Origin: Bifidobacterium lemurum
GTDB taxonomy: Bacteria; Actinomycetota; Actinomycetes; Actinomycetales; Bifidobacteriaceae
Direction of reading: 5' to 3'
Length of the DNA stretch: 64,000 bases
NCBI RefSeq assembly: GCF_014898175.1
Contig: NZ_CP062948.1
Coordinates: forward strand, 496,001 to 560,000
Shown: positions 7,998 through 15,912 of the stretch, in pieces
Position numbering within the stretch: the first letter of the stretch is position 1
Layout of the letters: every line of letters begins with the position of its first letter
Translations under genes and position numbers: made by a program
The notes under the pieces: model-generated
What the model was told of the DNA's origin: nothing
Database searches by the model: none
What the model saw: only the letters and a program-made list of their open reading frames with translations

Positions 7998-8998
7998 TTA
8001 ATAGCGTGCCACAATCCTTGCAACCATCTCATCAAAAGATAAAAGATTGTAGCAGTATTTTTTTATCAATGAGATTGATAAGTCGTCATAATACGCTTTT
8101 CTTGCTAACTTATGGATATAAGTGAATTCATCAAGTTGCTTTCCGTTAGAGACAAAATCTTTTGATAACATATGCTGAAGAATCTCGCAGCCAGTATTAT
8201 TATTAGGTATTAAAATATTCTCCTGTTGAAATAATTCTATATATGACAAACCTACAATCGCCATATCATTGAAAATTAAGTATTCAATACAGAAATCATT
8301 TCTGCACCAATATTCTAAAAGAACTTCGTATAAGTATTGCAAGAATAAAGATCCTTTTTGACAGGCAAGGAAATAGGTAGCAAATTTAGATGTCTGAGGC
8401 ATTGTTGACATATCTTTTTTAGCTAAACGAACGCCTTTCGCATAATAGAACGGATGGGAAAGGATCTCCAAAGGAATGCTTTTGCTCAAAAGAACCGTTG
8501 AATCCAACCAGATTCCACCATTCTGATGCAGAGTAGCACATCTTAGAATATCGGAGAAAAAGGCAGGTTCTATTATTCCAGCATTAAACCTATCAATTAT
8601 TTTTCCCGGAAGAGACACATACTGATCGTAATTATCCAAAGTAAGTATTCTATAATCAAATTGCCCCCCTCCAAAACACTCTTTTGATTATGAACAACAG
8701 CACGAATCAACTCGGGAGCACTGTTGATTCCCGTTAACCAACAGGTCCATACAGGCACCCTATCCGTCTTGAGAAAAGGAATTGCGGTTTCCGTACGTTT
8801 ATTATAATCACGGAAAAGAAAATCATATTCTTTTCGGATATATTTTTGAGTTTCTTTTGAAAAGAAAGAATAAACCTGGTCTATTCTTTTCTTTGAAATC
8901 AAAAACTGACAATTCTCCATTTTCCTTATCAGCAAAGGAATGAACATACTCGTAAGATATGGCTTATTGGTTAACCGAAAATCATTTATCATTAGCAT
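7998..8998 (-). pseudogene. GT32-like capsular glycosyltransferase, frameshifted
   Basis: Two overlapping minus-strand frames make one sugar transferase. The first starts at 8998, directly after a GGGAG, and reads through VPVWTCWLTGINSAPELI to VLEGG. The second continues QFDYRILTLDNYDQY and holds the nucleotide-sugar DXD region NGGIWLDSTVLL. The frame changes in a run of six G (C at 8664-8669 on the plus strand); seven would restore the match. This layout fits the Gly_transf_sug (GT32, capsular polysaccharide synthesis) family, about 330 aa when repaired. The gene is AT-rich and bracketed by inverted repeats. The frameshift could be phase variation, decay or a sequencing error. Confidence 0.75.
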
Positions 8999-9050
8999 CT
9001 CCCAAAAAGGTAGCGTCTGAGATTTACCCTCCCCGGACTCTGTCCGGTGT

Positions 9051-9166
9051 GGGTAGCGCCCGAAGGTCTGCGTACTTTGGTCATTGCCCGCCTGTGGCGC
9101 GATGTTCAGTTCGCTGCTTGTAGGTTGCCATCGAGTCGGGACATATCGAGGTAGCGGCGTGTGGAC
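9051..9166 (-). repeat. inverted repeat arm B (pairs with 7808-7920)
   Basis: The partner of arm A. It includes a 46-bp block (9056-9101) repeated directly at 9205-9250, so short repeats are layered around this breakpoint. Confidence 0.8.
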
Positions 9167-9216
9167 CATTCGGTGGGGACGATGCGGCGGATTTTGTCGC
9201 GGTAGTGCCCGAAGGC
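9106..9216 (-). pseudogene. C-terminal remnant, same family as 7800-7867
   Basis: An open minus-strand stretch reading YRDKIRRIVPTEWSTRRYLD and continuing to NLQAAN and TGA. It closely matches the C-terminus at 7800-7867. Upstream the frame is lost at the adjacent hairpin. The protein family is not recognised. Confidence 0.4.
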
Positions 9217-9279
9217 TTGCGCACTTTGGTCATTGCCCGTCCGTGGTGCGTTGACCAAAGTGCGCAAGATCTCGGGCGC
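9205..9279. repeat. 28-bp-arm hairpin downstream of HtrL gene
   Basis: The arms 9205-9232 and 9252-9279 are complementary at about 24 of 28 positions, with a 19-nt loop; the core is CTTGCGCACTTTGGTCA. It lies just past the end of the HtrL-like gene (9313) and could end transcription, but no T run follows. The left arm is part of a 46-bp direct repeat (9056-9101). Confidence 0.7.
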
Positions 9280-9312
9280 TAGGGGCTGCGGACGTTTTCT
9301 TGGAGATGTTTC

Positions 9313-10231
9313 CTATGCGAGAGTGATTGTTCGCATCATGTGTCGGAATTGGCGGATGCTGTGCTTCAGGCAAAGTTTGGCCCAATGGTATCGTTGCCTC
9401 GCGGAGATGGTTTTCTCGTCGTCGCCGTATGGCACGGCCTGCGTGCGGGACGCCTCGCCAGTGTAGTCGCGTAGCGGGGAGAACCAGCTGCTGGGTAGTA
9501 TGGCGTAGTGCTCCGGGTTCCATCGCGCGCACATCTGCAGCACGATTTGGTCGTCGTCGATCATGCCGCAGCATAACAGGTGGAGGTATTGCTCGCGCAC
9601 GTCGTCGTAGATACGGCGCGCGTATCCGGTTTTAACGACCAAGCAATCACCTTGGATGAACGTGTCGGTGCGTCGCACGATGTCGAACACGGGGGCGTCG
9701 TCCGGTCGTTTGACCGCGAAGATCGTCACGTCTTTCTCGAAGCCCCCCCCCCCCCCACCGCATGTCGAAGAACTCAGGGTCTGGATAGAGCGTGCCGCCG
9801 TGGTCGAACCCAAAATCGATCCATGCCAGATGCTCCGTATGCGCGGTCGCGGCAGCTTGCTGCATGCACCAGTATTTGAGCGCCATCACGTAGTCGTATT
9901 CGGCTTTTGCCACTTCAGGCTTGTCCGGGAAGAGGCTGTAGGGAGGGTACGTTCTCGCCGTCGAGCGCATGAGGGCCAGCAGCTGCGGGTCGATCGTGGC
10001 GTGGTCGTCGATCATGACGACCGTGGTGTTGGCGCGACCGAAATCCGAGCGGATTCGTTCGACTTTCGGCGCTATTTCGGGGGTGGTGTACACGATGAGA
10101 TCGTTGCGCATGCGCGCCCAATGGGCGAAGTAGTCCAGATATTTCTGGTCGCTGCGGGTGGAGTCGGACCAGTCCCCACGTCCGATGGGGAAGAACGCCG
10201 TAACCAAGGTGATCGATGTGTCGTCAGCCAT
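9313..10231 (-). CDS. HtrL/YibB-type glycosyltransferase, phase-variable (OFF)
   Basis: The first frame starts at 10231 behind GAGAGGATAAATCAGC. It reads ITLVTAFFPIGRGDWSDS, typical of HtrL_YibB/WlaTC-type glycosyltransferases, and reaches LAWIDFGFDHGG and FFDMRW. It then enters a run of 14 G (minus strand) and goes out of frame, ending after about 30 more codons. The correct continuation, FEKDVTIFAVKRPDDAPVFD to the stop at 9313, is in another frame. Tracts of 13 or 16 G would join the halves into a protein of about 305 aa. It lies 26 bp after the flippase gene in the same operon. As printed it is in the OFF state. The reaction and sugar are unknown. Confidence 0.82.
9743..9756. repeat. C14 homopolymer inside HtrL-like gene
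   Basis: Fourteen consecutive C on the plus strand (G on the coding strand), between codons for the MRW of FFDMRW and FEKD. It is the longest homopolymer noticed in the window. Slipped-strand changes here would switch the gene between frames. Confidence 0.97.
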
Positions 10232-10257
10232 GCTGATTTATCCTCTCTCTTACTTTC

Positions 10258-11778
10258 TTACTTCCGAACGATTTTGCGGATGATGACAGAGCGTTCACGT
10301 CGCCCTAGCAGCACAAGCGTGTCCACCGCGCAGGTAACGAAGGCCGTGAGAGCGCATCCGGCAAGCAACCCAGGCCAGCCATCGTGCTGCACGGGTATCG
10401 CCTCACCTGCCCAGTAGCCCAAGGTCGCGGCCAGCACGGTGGCAGTTATGTACTGCATGTAGATTAGATAGAACATACGCCGCCGAATGTGTAGGCATCT
10501 CGCGGCGTAGATAGGCACGAAGGTGAGGTTCGCGACGATGCTGACCAGCTGAGACACGGCACCGACCGCGTAGATGCCCCAATCCGTCAGTTCGACGCAC
10601 GCCAGCGTCAGGGCCAGCGAGGCCACGCCGCATCCGAGCCATGCCAGGGAGTAGTTGCGCAGCCGGTTGACCAGCAGCGGCACATTCTGCAGGGTGATGG
10701 CCACACCTGAAAGGAAGAACCCGCCCATGGTGAACACCATCAGCACGTAAATCATGTGCGCGTCCTGCCCGGGCTGCCACAATGTGATGAATGCCTCGCC
10801 ATTGACCAGAAGGGTCACGAACACGATGTTGGTGAAGAACCCGGTGATACGCATGCTAGACGCGAGCTCACGAAACAGTTCGTCAGGTCTGCCCTGCGCG
10901 AACAGTCGGGTCTGCTCGGGCGAGAACAACCCCGATATGGTGCCCATCAGGCCGGAGATCGCGTTGGGTACGACCTGCGCAATGGAGAGGTAACCCATGT
11001 GAAGGGGGCTAATCGCAAGATTCGCAATCAGCAGGCTCAGCCCGTCCTGCAGGATCTGCTGCAGCTTGATCACGGTGTTCCAGACGCCGCTGGACAGCAT
11101 CTCCCACGTGGTCCTCCACGACACCGCCGATTTACGGAACCGCAACTCGGGCGTCAGACGCCGCGTATACGCGAAGTTCATGCCGGCCATCACCAACGTG
11201 CCCAAGCAGGTGGCCATGCCCACGAACAACACATACGTGGGGAACAAGGCGAAGCACGCAACCATCACTACGACGCGCGTCAATGAGTACGCTATATTCG
11301 CCAGGCTAGACAGATACAGCTTGTTCCTGACGAACGTCGCCACGTTCAGCACCGTGCTCAATGCGGACACCACGAAATTCAGATACACGAAGAAGAACAG
11401 GCACTTGACGTCGGTCACCAGATGAGGCGAGATGTTGATGACATGCTCCAGTCCTAGGATCAACGGGACCGCGACCGCGCTCAGCATGAGGGCCAGCAGC
11501 ACGTTGGCCGCGAGCGTGGACGAGAAATACCCATCCGCCTTGCGTTTGTCCCCGTGATGCCAGGCCACGGTGATGAACCTGCCAGCCACGGAATTCAACG
11601 CGATTGTGAACAGAGTCGCGTATCCCACCATATTATTCGCCAACCCCACGAAACCATACGCTTCCGCGCCCACACGCCCCACGATGAACGGAGTGACCGC
11701 GAAACCGATCCCAAGATTCACCGCGAAATTCACCAGACTCGCGGCAAGATTGATCACAAACTGCTTCTTATTGCCCAT
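10258..11778 (-). CDS. Wzx-like polysaccharide flippase
   Basis: A membrane protein of about 506 aa with some 12-14 hydrophobic segments, laid out like the MOP superfamily of polysaccharide exporters. The N-terminus (VNLGIGFAVTPFIVGRVGAEAYGF, shortened here to IGFAVTPFIVGRVGAEAYGF) matches the Wzx/RfbX first-helix region. It would flip the lipid-linked repeat unit across the cytoplasmic membrane for Wzy to polymerise. The ATG at 11778 follows AAAGAGGTGGT very closely; an ATG at 11799, eight codons upstream, is an alternative start. It is followed 26 bp later by the HtrL-like gene and preceded by the short ORF that ends at 11836. Confidence 0.85.
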   Translation of the reverse strand: MGNKKQFVINLAASLVNFAVNLGIGFAVTPFIVGRVGAEAYGFVGLANNMVGYATLFTIALNSVAGRFITVAWHHGDKRKADGYFSSTLAANVLLALMLSAVAVPLILGLEHVINISPHLVTDVKCLFFFVYLNFVVSALSTVLNVATFVRNKLYLSSLANIAYSLTRVVVMVACFALFPTYVLFVGMATCLGTLVMAGMNFAYTRRLTPELRFRKSAVSWRTTWEMLSSGVWNTVIKLQQILQDGLSLLIANLAISPLHMGYLSIAQVVPNAISGLMGTISGLFSPEQTRLFAQGRPDELFRELASSMRITGFFTNIVFVTLLVNGEAFITLWQPGQDAHMIYVLMVFTMGGFFLSGVAITLQNVPLLVNRLRNYSLAWLGCGVASLALTLACVELTDWGIYAVGAVSQLVSIVANLTFVPIYAARCLHIRRRMFYLIYMQYITATVLAATLGYWAGEAIPVQHDGWPGLLAGCALTAFVTCAVDTLVLLGRRERSVIIRKIVRK

Positions 11779-11835
11779 ACCACCTCTTTCTTCCAGCATA
11801 TTCAAGATAGGATTGCTGCATCTGGGTAGCTTCGT

Positions 11836-11961
11836 TCATGTCATATATCCTGCTTGACGCACAGCTTCGACTCCAGCGGACCAATCTGAGCCATGAGATG
11901 CGCGTAATACGCCTTCGATACCCCATTGCCAAATCGAATCGACGTGGTGTTTTGCGATCAT
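11836..11961 (-). CDS. 41-aa ORF coupled to GT2 gene, possibly frameshifted
   Basis: The start ATG at 11961 overlaps the GT2 stop as TAATG and has GGAGG six bases upstream, so it should be translated well. It encodes 41 residues (beginning MIAKHHVDSIWQW) and stops with TGA. Just beyond, another frame stays open to the flippase start and reads NEATQMQQSYLEYAGRKRW. This suggests one protein of about 65 aa broken by a frameshift. No family was recognised. The GT2-like gene, this ORF and the flippase are contiguous in the operon. Confidence 0.45.
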   Translation of the reverse strand: MIAKHHVDSIWQWGIEGVLRASHGSDWSAGVEAVRQAGYMT

Positions 11962-13001
11962 TATCTTCCTCCACGTATCCGTTTCACAAATGCGACAGCC
12001 CATCCATATGCAGACAGTATTAACGGATTATTCGTATCCAGAACTCTCTTGGTAATCTCATTGCGCAAGCCGGCAGTCTGTATTTCGCGGCATACCTGTT
12101 TCACCAGTTCGTCGTCTGCGATGGTTTGGATCATCGCTCGACGAAGGCGTTTCGTCTCCTTAGAACAATCCTCATAAAGAAAACTCAGAATCACACCTGT
12201 CTGAAATACAAACTCATTAGCGAACAAATTCAGCGCTTGGTCGCTCCAATCACGGAGCAAAACCCTTTCATGCGCATAGAGCTTGCGGCGATCAATGAAC
12301 CAACGAGGATTAAACCGATTGCATAGGCTGCCAGACCGCGATATATAGTGGTAGGCTGCATCCGGAATGCAGACAAGCCTGTCAAGATTCGTATACAAGG
12401 ATACGTTGAACAATGAGTCCTCGCCTACATTCACAGTCTCGTCAAAACGCGCTTTACATTCATCAAGGAACGCTTTCCAGTACAGCTTGTTCCACGCGGG
12501 AATACAGTAGCTCGACTGCATCAGTGTCGGTATCAGCGACTTAACTTCATCATTACACTCAGTCGCCGCGAACGTCATGGTGTTTGTCCCCAGCAGAGAG
12601 TACTTACCACAGTCATAACGTTCATTGATAGTGCCGCAAATCACCATCTGCGCTTGGTGAGACAATGCTTGTCTTGTCATTGTTTCAATCATGTCGGGCT
12701 CGATATAGTCATCGCTGTCAATGAAACACACATATGTTCCGTACGCGATATCCAGGCCAGCATTTCTTGCAGAGCCCAAGCCACCGTTAACCTTGTGGAC
12801 TACTCGAATACGATTATCACGTTCTGCCCATGCATCGCACAGCGCCGGACAGTTATCCGGTGATCCATCATCCACCAGAACAATGTCCAACGCCTGATAC
12901 GTCTGATCGACGATACTCGATACGGATTTCTCCAAATATTGTTCAACACCATACACAGGTACGATAACCGACACTACAGGCTTCTCACCCTGTTGTTCCA
13001 T
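11961..13001 (-). CDS. GT2-family glycosyltransferase
   Basis: A 346-aa GT-A fold enzyme that would add one sugar to the lipid-linked EPS repeat unit at the inner membrane face. The N-terminal domain shows VSVIVPVYGVEQYLEKSV, then the nucleotide-binding DDGSPDN and the DXD-type metal site FIDSDDYIEPD. The start at 13001 is supported by AAGGAG nine bases upstream and is preferred over an ATG at 13049. It begins six bases after the preceding gene ends. The donor sugar cannot be read from the sequence. Confidence 0.88.
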   Translation of the reverse strand: MEQQGEKPVVSVIVPVYGVEQYLEKSVSSIVDQTYQALDIVLVDDGSPDNCPALCDAWAERDNRIRVVHKVNGGLGSARNAGLDIAYGTYVCFIDSDDYIEPDMIETMTRQALSHQAQMVICGTINERYDCGKYSLLGTNTMTFAATECNDEVKSLIPTLMQSSYCIPAWNKLYWKAFLDECKARFDETVNVGEDSLFNVSLYTNLDRLVCIPDAAYHYISRSGSLCNRFNPRWFIDRRKLYAHERVLLRDWSDQALNLFANEFVFQTGVILSFLYEDCSKETKRLRRAMIQTIADDELVKQVCREIQTAGLRNEITKRVLDTNNPLILSAYGWAVAFVKRIRGGR

Positions 13002-13006
13002 GCTCG

Positions 13007-14107
13007 TCAACTCCTTTTCCTTACCACACTCTCCAACAGCTGCCTCCACTGCGTTTGTATCGACCTCAGTTCGAATGTTTCAACATCATCCTGCGCATGC
13101 TGCGACATGTCCCGACGTAGCGAGGCATCGTTCATCAGCGCAGCAATGGATTCGCTCAAAGAAGGAACGTCGAAGCATGGCGCAAGTCTGCCGTTCACAT
13201 TGTCCATCATCACTTCGTTCGGCCCGGTCGGACAATCGAAGCTCACTATCGGCAACTTGTACGCTTTAGCCTCCAACAACACCATAGGTAATCCCTCAAA
13301 TCGTGAGGTCATCACGAACATGGCGGCTTTCCGGTACCATGTGTCCATATCACTCACACGTCCCTCAAGCGTGAGCTGGTCACCGATGCCGGCCTCTTGT
13401 ATTTTCCGCTCCAACATCGGTCGATCCTCGCCTTCTCCAAGAATGGACCAGTGCCAATCAGGATGGGCAGGCAATACCTGCGAGGCCACATCTACCAGCA
13501 TGTCAAAACCCTTCTGGTAGGTCAGGCGTCCGGAGCTGAGGATGAGTTTGGATTCCTGGTCGTACACCGGTTCCGGATCTGGTTTCGTCATCGGATTTGG
13601 AATGGCAGCTACAGGGCACTTCAGTTTGAGGTGCTGTTCGTACAATGCTTTGTCCGCTTTGGTCAACGTGACAATGGCGTCTGCGGAACGCGCAGCCCAA
13701 CGACGGGTAAGCTTGCGGTACGGCACTCCGGGATTCTGTAAATAGTTGAAGTGCTCCCAAGAGATGACCTTCACGCCGGTCAACTTCTTTACGAACAATG
13801 AATACATGTCGAGAATGCCATCGATATCCACCAGAACATCAATATGCTGTTCCAAAACAATGCGTTTCAACCTCAAGCAGGTATCGAAGTAATGCTGGAT
13901 GCCATGTGTGGGCTCGGCGTATATCGTGAACCGATTGATATGCCGGTCGATGGCGAAGAACGGTTGATCCGATTCCTCGAACAGACTGATGAAAGAAATC
14001 CGGTAATCTTCAATGTCTGCAAGGGCATTGGCAATCATAATGCCGACGTTTTCCGTTCCACCGGAACGGCTGATGTCACCGGAAAAGAAACCGATATGGA
14101 CACTCAT
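13007..14107 (-). CDS. GT4-family glycosyltransferase
   Basis: A 366-aa GT-B enzyme. The N-terminal acceptor domain has the loop FFSGDISRSGGTENVG. The C-terminal donor domain has ILSSGRLTYQKGFDMLVDVA, with the GRL-x-x-x-KG signature, and the E-x7-E-like region SRFEGLPMVLLEAKAYKLP, both typical of GT4. It would act in repeat-unit assembly. The start overlaps the preceding stop by 4 nt. The PTGPNE motif after the EX7E region is common in EPS GT4 proteins that use UDP-sugars. Confidence 0.88.
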   Translation of the reverse strand: MSVHIGFFSGDISRSGGTENVGIMIANALADIEDYRISFISLFEESDQPFFAIDRHINRFTIYAEPTHGIQHYFDTCLRLKRIVLEQHIDVLVDIDGILDMYSLFVKKLTGVKVISWEHFNYLQNPGVPYRKLTRRWAARSADAIVTLTKADKALYEQHLKLKCPVAAIPNPMTKPDPEPVYDQESKLILSSGRLTYQKGFDMLVDVASQVLPAHPDWHWSILGEGEDRPMLERKIQEAGIGDQLTLEGRVSDMDTWYRKAAMFVMTSRFEGLPMVLLEAKAYKLPIVSFDCPTGPNEVMMDNVNGRLAPCFDVPSLSESIAALMNDASLRRDMSQHAQDDVETFELRSIQTQWRQLLESVVRKRS

Positions 14108-14703
14108 CTGCGCCCCCCAACAGCAACAGAATAATCCTCATCCGGCACAAGGTTCTCGACCAGATTGTGGCAGTATCCTGCTGTGGCATTGTCACGATGA
14201 ATTATCCGCGCGGGGTTGCCTATTACAATGCTGTGATCAGGCACGTCGAAATTCACATACGCGTTAGGGGCGATCAGAACATCATTCCCAATACGAATGC
14301 CACCGACGAGCACCGCGTTCGATCCAATCCAGACACGATTGCCAAGATGAGGAACGCCCACATTGCTTCCCCGGTTCTCCTGCCCGATCACCACGCCGGG
14401 GCTGAGGTTGACGTTGCTTCCGAGGCGAGCTTCGCCATTCACAATTACAGTGCCTCGATGCCCGATAAATAGGCCAGCGCCAATAGTCGCGCCATACCCA
14501 ATTTGGAAGCCTGTCTTTATCGACAAGCGTAAAAGTCGGAAACGATACCAGTAATGCAGCACACCTCGCGGACAAGCTTGTGCCTTACGTAGCACGGACG
14601 TGTAGCGGAATCCTTGCTGCTCCAAACGCAATTTCAGATGACTACCGTCACGTCCCAAGTATTGTCTGCAATCAGTAGCAATCAGTGTGTTCGCACGGGT
14701 CAT
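14104..14703 (-). CDS. LbH (hexapeptide) O-acetyltransferase, EPS-associated
   Basis: A 199-aa protein. Its middle is a left-handed beta-helix of hexapeptide turns (IGYGATIGAGLFIGHRGTVI, then LSPGVVIGQ, IGSNAVLVGGIRIGNDVLIA), ending in the usual VIGNPARII. This is the architecture of serine O-acetyltransferase-like enzymes that acetylate EPS sugars from acetyl-CoA; His in IGHRG is a likely catalytic residue. It overlaps the downstream GT4 start and begins 3 bases after the Wzy-like gene. An EPS role is inferred from this context; the serine acetyltransferase family is the nearest known relative. Confidence 0.82.
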   Translation of the reverse strand: MTRANTLIATDCRQYLGRDGSHLKLRLEQQGFRYTSVLRKAQACPRGVLHYWYRFRLLRLSIKTGFQIGYGATIGAGLFIGHRGTVIVNGEARLGSNVNLSPGVVIGQENRGSNVGVPHLGNRVWIGSNAVLVGGIRIGNDVLIAPNAYVNFDVPDHSIVIGNPARIIHRDNATAGYCHNLVENLVPDEDYSVAVGGRR

Positions 14704-14706
14704 AGC

Positions 14707-15912
14707 TTATTCCTTTGCAAACTCATGTTCTCGCGAAGTCAGGGGAACCCGCTGATAACGATTTAGCACCAGTAACAAGAGCACTGGGAAGGTAGCTGCC
14801 TCGTGTCTGGTCCACGAGCCAAAGTCTGGCTCGAAAATAAAAGACGCAAGTACATAACCCAAAAACACACACAAGGCCAGAAACAGCACAGGATCTTTGA
14901 TTCGATTAATCTGTCGAAGCAGATTCACTAAATAAAACGTTACCAACGTCTGAAACACGAAAAAAGGTAGATAATAAGCACCACGCATGGCAAGTTCAAT
15001 AGGAATCATCATTCGGAACGCATTGATCACGTAATTCACCATGAATATAGGAAGACCTTCTCCTGCAACCCAATTCTGGATGAATGTGGATGAGTCCGTG
15101 TTACCGTCAAACGCCTCATCGTATCCTGCGCGCAGACTGAGCACTTGATCATATTCGTCAGGCATAATACGGCTAGCTACTGCCAGCATTATATAAATCA
15201 AGCCTAATAAGATAACAACAATCAATAATACAGAGCCCACATGCAACTCACTGCGACAGCGAAAAAACTGCAACACTGCATATACCGCCAGAACAAGTGC
15301 GGCAATCAGAATGTAATACTCGCGAAAGAACGTACTTTCGTAATACAGCACGCCTGCGCTCAACAGTATTTTCAATGTCGAACTGTTGATTGGCAGTATC
15401 AGCACCAAATACACGCCAAAGAAGAATGCAAACTGGATAACATCCTTGCCGATGGTGAAGATATAGATGTTCAGCAATCCCACAGTGGCGAGAATGAATA
15501 ACGACTGTAAGAGATCCGGCGCATCCGCGTGCATGATTAGCACTGCGGCAAGCGCGGTGAGAAGCACTCCCAAGCACAGCGACCAGTCGAGCATAGTGCT
15601 CAACCGAGGAAAGTTCAATGAGGCAAACAGATCCGATGCAACGCGATAGCTGCCTTCCCACTCCTGCATGCCACTACTATCTTGCAAGCCCAGTGTGGCA
15701 TTTACCATGCCAAGGATGCGGTTGTTGTCGTAGAAATACTTATCCGGCAAGAAGAACGCCACCATGCATTTGGCGATGATCATCACCGGCAGAATGCAGG
15801 CAAGCAGCGCGTTCTTGTTGCGCGTTTCCCATCGGGTTCTGAGCACACGCAATTGTCGCCGGTCTAACGGCTGTCCATGCATGTGGCGTGCGCGAACGTC
15901 ACTCATCGGCAT
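14707..15912 (-). CDS. EpsG/Wzy-like polysaccharide polymerase
   Basis: A 401-aa integral membrane protein with about 10 hydrophobic helices and a large polar loop between about residues 215 and 275. That is the layout of EpsG-type Wzy polymerases, which join lipid-linked repeat units outside the membrane. No sequence motif is decisive, so the call rests on topology and on being the only such gene between the chain-length protein and the flippase. The start overlaps the upstream gene by 10 nt and follows its coding sequence without a gap. Confidence 0.75.
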   Translation of the reverse strand: MPMSDVRARHMHGQPLDRRQLRVLRTRWETRNKNALLACILPVMIIAKCMVAFFLPDKYFYDNNRILGMVNATLGLQDSSGMQEWEGSYRVASDLFASLNFPRLSTMLDWSLCLGVLLTALAAVLIMHADAPDLLQSLFILATVGLLNIYIFTIGKDVIQFAFFFGVYLVLILPINSSTLKILLSAGVLYYESTFFREYYILIAALVLAVYAVLQFFRCRSELHVGSVLLIVVILLGLIYIMLAVASRIMPDEYDQVLSLRAGYDEAFDGNTDSSTFIQNWVAGEGLPIFMVNYVINAFRMMIPIELAMRGAYYLPFFVFQTLVTFYLVNLLRQINRIKDPVLFLALCVFLGYVLASFIFEPDFGSWTRHEAATFPVLLLLVLNRYQRVPLTSREHEFAKE

